Made by a program: the position numbers and the translations under genes. Below, in pieces: positions 54,207-55,615 of a stretch of DNA of 55,615 bases. The notes below the pieces were generated by a model that was given only the letters and a program-made list of their open reading frames with translations, ran no database searches and was not told where the DNA came from. Source of the DNA: SAR116 cluster bacterium AG-335-B03 (GTDB lineage: Bacteria; Pseudomonadota; Alphaproteobacteria; Puniceispirillales; Marisalimonadaceae); contig QBZG01000008.1 of NCBI GenBank assembly GCA_003282435.1, forward strand, positions 1 to 55,615, written 5' to 3'. The first letter of the stretch is position 1; each line of letters starts with the position of its first letter.

Positions 54207-55615
54207 TTAAAACTTCTCTTTTCCCTGCTCTACTCGGTTTTGACACAACATTATTTTCTTCCATTTTTTCAATTATAGTAGCAGCTCTATTATAACCTAT
54301 TTTAAAGTGTCTTTGAATAAAAGATGTGCTTGCTCTTCTTTCTCTTGAAATAAGAGCTACTGCTTGATCATATAATTCATCTTCATATTTATTATTGGAT
54401 GTTAGATTATTAAAGTTTTCATCATTTAAATTTTCTGGCTCTTCTGTAATACTTTCATCATAATCTGGAACTGATTGATTAGAAAGAAATTTAGTAACTT
54501 TTTCAACTTCACTATCTTCAACAAATGGACCATGCACTCTAGTAACTTTACCACCACCTGCCATATATAGCATATCTCCTCGTCCAAGAAGTTGTTCGGC
54601 ACCTTGTTCACCTAGTATGGTTCTACTATCAATTTTACTTGTTACTTGAAAAGATATTCTTGTTGGAAAATTAGCTTTAATTGTTCCGGTGATAACATCT
54701 ACAGATGGTCTTTGGGTAGCCATTACAACGTGAATACCAGCTGCTCTTGCCATTTGAGCCAACCTTTGAACAGCTGCTTCAATATCTTTTCCAGCTACTA
54801 ACATTAAATCTGCCACTTCGTCTATGACAACTACGATAAAAGGTAACGGTGTTAAACTTATTTGTTGATCTTCAAAAATTGGCTGACCAGTGTCAGGATC
54901 AAAGCCAACCTGAATATTTTTTGAGAGTATCTCTCCTTTTTTTCTTGCTTCAATCAGTCTTTCATTATAACTGTCAATATTTCTTACACCTAGTTTACTC
55001 ATGGACATATATCTAGTTTCCATTTCTCTGACAGCCCATTTCAATGCAACAATTGCTTTTTTTGGTTCAGTTACTACTGGTGTTAGTAAATGAGGGATTC
55101 CATCGTAAACAGATAGTTCCAACATTTTAGGATCAATCATTATTAATCTACACGTTTCTGGTGTATGTTTGAATAAAAGTGATAAAATCATTGCGTTTAT
55201 ACCAACGGATTTACCAGATCCAGTAGTTCCTGCAACTAATAGGTGTGGCATTTTAGCTAAGTCAACTACCACGGGATACCCTGCAATATTTTTTCCTAAG
55301 CACACTGGTAAATTGAAACTTGAACTTTGAAATTCTTGATGTTCCAAAATATTTCTTAATATTACTGTCTCTCGCACTTTATTAGGCAATTCTATTCCAA
55401 TAACGTTTTGACCCAGTACCATAGCTACCCTTACAGCTTCTACTGACATTGACCTCGCAATATCATCTGCTAAAGATATAACTCTTTGACTTCTTAAGCC
55501 AGGTGCGGGTTGTAAATCATACCTTGTAACCACAGGACCATATCTTACTGAATCAATATTTCCATTTATTGAAAAATCTGACAAAACACCTTCAAGAACT
55601 TTTGCATTTAAATCC
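54193..55615 (-). CDS. ftsK: DNA translocase FtsK (5' end outside window)
   Basis: C-terminal 474 residues of FtsK/SpoIIIE, open to the window edge ([25 protein letters not shown] at the edge belongs to the same frame). Beta domain with Walker [15 protein letters not shown], Walker [23 protein letters not shown], then the gamma winged-helix domain ([20 protein letters not shown] to the end) that reads KOPS sequences. Coordinates chromosome dimer resolution with division. Stop overlaps the lolA start by 14 bp. Confidence 0.95.
   Translation of the reverse strand, partial: DLNAKVLEGVLSDFSINGNIDSVRYGPVVTRYDLQPAPGLRSQRVISLADDIARSMSVEAVRVAMVLGQNVIGIELPNKVRETVILRNILEHQEFQSSSFNLPVCLGKNIAGYPVVVDLAKMPHLLVAGTTGSGKSVGINAMILSLLFKHTPETCRLIMIDPKMLELSVYDGIPHLLTPVVTEPKKAIVALKWAVREMETRYMSMSKLGVRNIDSYNERLIEARKKGEILSKNIQVGFDPDTGQPIFEDQQISLTPLPFIVVVIDEVADLMLVAGKDIEAAVQRLAQMARAAGIHVVMATQRPSVDVITGTIKANFPTRISFQVTSKIDSRTILGEQGAEQLLGRGDMLYMAGGGKVTRVHGPFVEDSEVEKVTKFLSNQSVPDYDESITEEPENLNDENFNNLTSNNKYEDELYDQAVALISRERRASTSFIQRHFKIGYNRAATIIEKMEENNVVSKPSRAGKREVLIEDN

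Overview
The window looks like a piece of a streamlined marine alphaproteobacterial chromosome. It is AT-rich (roughly one third G+C by eye), has very short or overlapping intergenic gaps, and carries alphaproteobacterial signatures: a CcrM-type GANTC methyltransferase with a C-terminal RAMA-like domain, malate synthase G, the rpsP-rimM-trmD-rplS block next to ffh and ftsY, and a glycine betaine/DMSP-type transporter together with a DmdA-like protein and a MetF-like reductase. This resembles SAR11-like or AEGEAN-169/HIMB59-like ocean bacteria, but the genus cannot be fixed from the sequence alone.

Layout. 1-20965 is core: a partial lipoprotein, uracil-DNA glycosylase, Slt, MoaB, RNase HII, CcrM, GlcB, sugar-nucleotide genes (phosphomannomutase, GalU, Ugd), ProVWX, a hydrolase and a methyltransferase, PurT, a DUF1445 protein, a MetF-like protein and a DmdA-like protein. 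20966-23812 is an older accessory strip that starts with a decayed copy of an island-end sequence. 23813-41913 is an 18.1-kb genomic island inserted at the 3' end of a tRNA-Gly(GCC) gene (41898-41972, minus strand) next to a tyrosine recombinase. 42037-55615 is core again: leuB (broken and fused), leuD, leuC, rplS, trmD, rimM, rpsP, ffh, ftsY, mtaB, dapF, xthA, lolA and ftsK (partial), all on the minus strand.

The island is the unusual part. The 16-nt tRNA end (core) occurs three times: 23813-23828 and 41898-41913 in direct orientation, and 40113-40128 inverted. A ~240-280 bp flank (here called the P arm) follows the core at the left end and precedes the inner core in inverted orientation. 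An 80-bp perfect inverted repeat (core plus the P' arm) brackets the integrase module. The order is therefore core-P / cargo / P-core-P' / integrase / P'-core-tRNA. A diverged second copy of the right-end module (28358-28782) ends in a different 16-nt sequence that also has the shape of a tRNA 3' end, so relatives of this element appear to target another tRNA and to have stacked here. Paired octamers with an identical 12-bp period (GGTAGACC or TGATGCAC, twice, spaced by AAAC) sit at the same distance from the core in both modules and look like recombinase arm sites. The right-end modules also hold clusters of GANTC, the target expected for the CcrM encoded at 4.6 kb.

The main cargo (31.2-39.7 kb) is an envelope-directed cluster: a secreted TPR plus trypsin-like protease, a DUF4384-like secreted protein, an LPP20-like lipoprotein and two small secreted proteins on the minus strand; divergently, a TPR lipoprotein, a 25-aa mini-lipoprotein and a 1012-aa lipoprotein with about 17 MORN repeats, an Ig-like segment and a C14 caspase domain with an EF-hand-like loop. 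I infer an exported two-protease system, possibly not described before. A 3' relic of a second caspase gene lies at 31110-31180. Several cargo genes are broken (frameshifts at 29441-29446 and 30875-30881, an in-frame stop at 24350-24352), as expected of a high-turnover island. Outside the island, leuB is joined in frame at residue ~280 to the C-terminal part of a DegT-family sugar aminotransferase, which is either a real deletion fusion or an assembly chimera.
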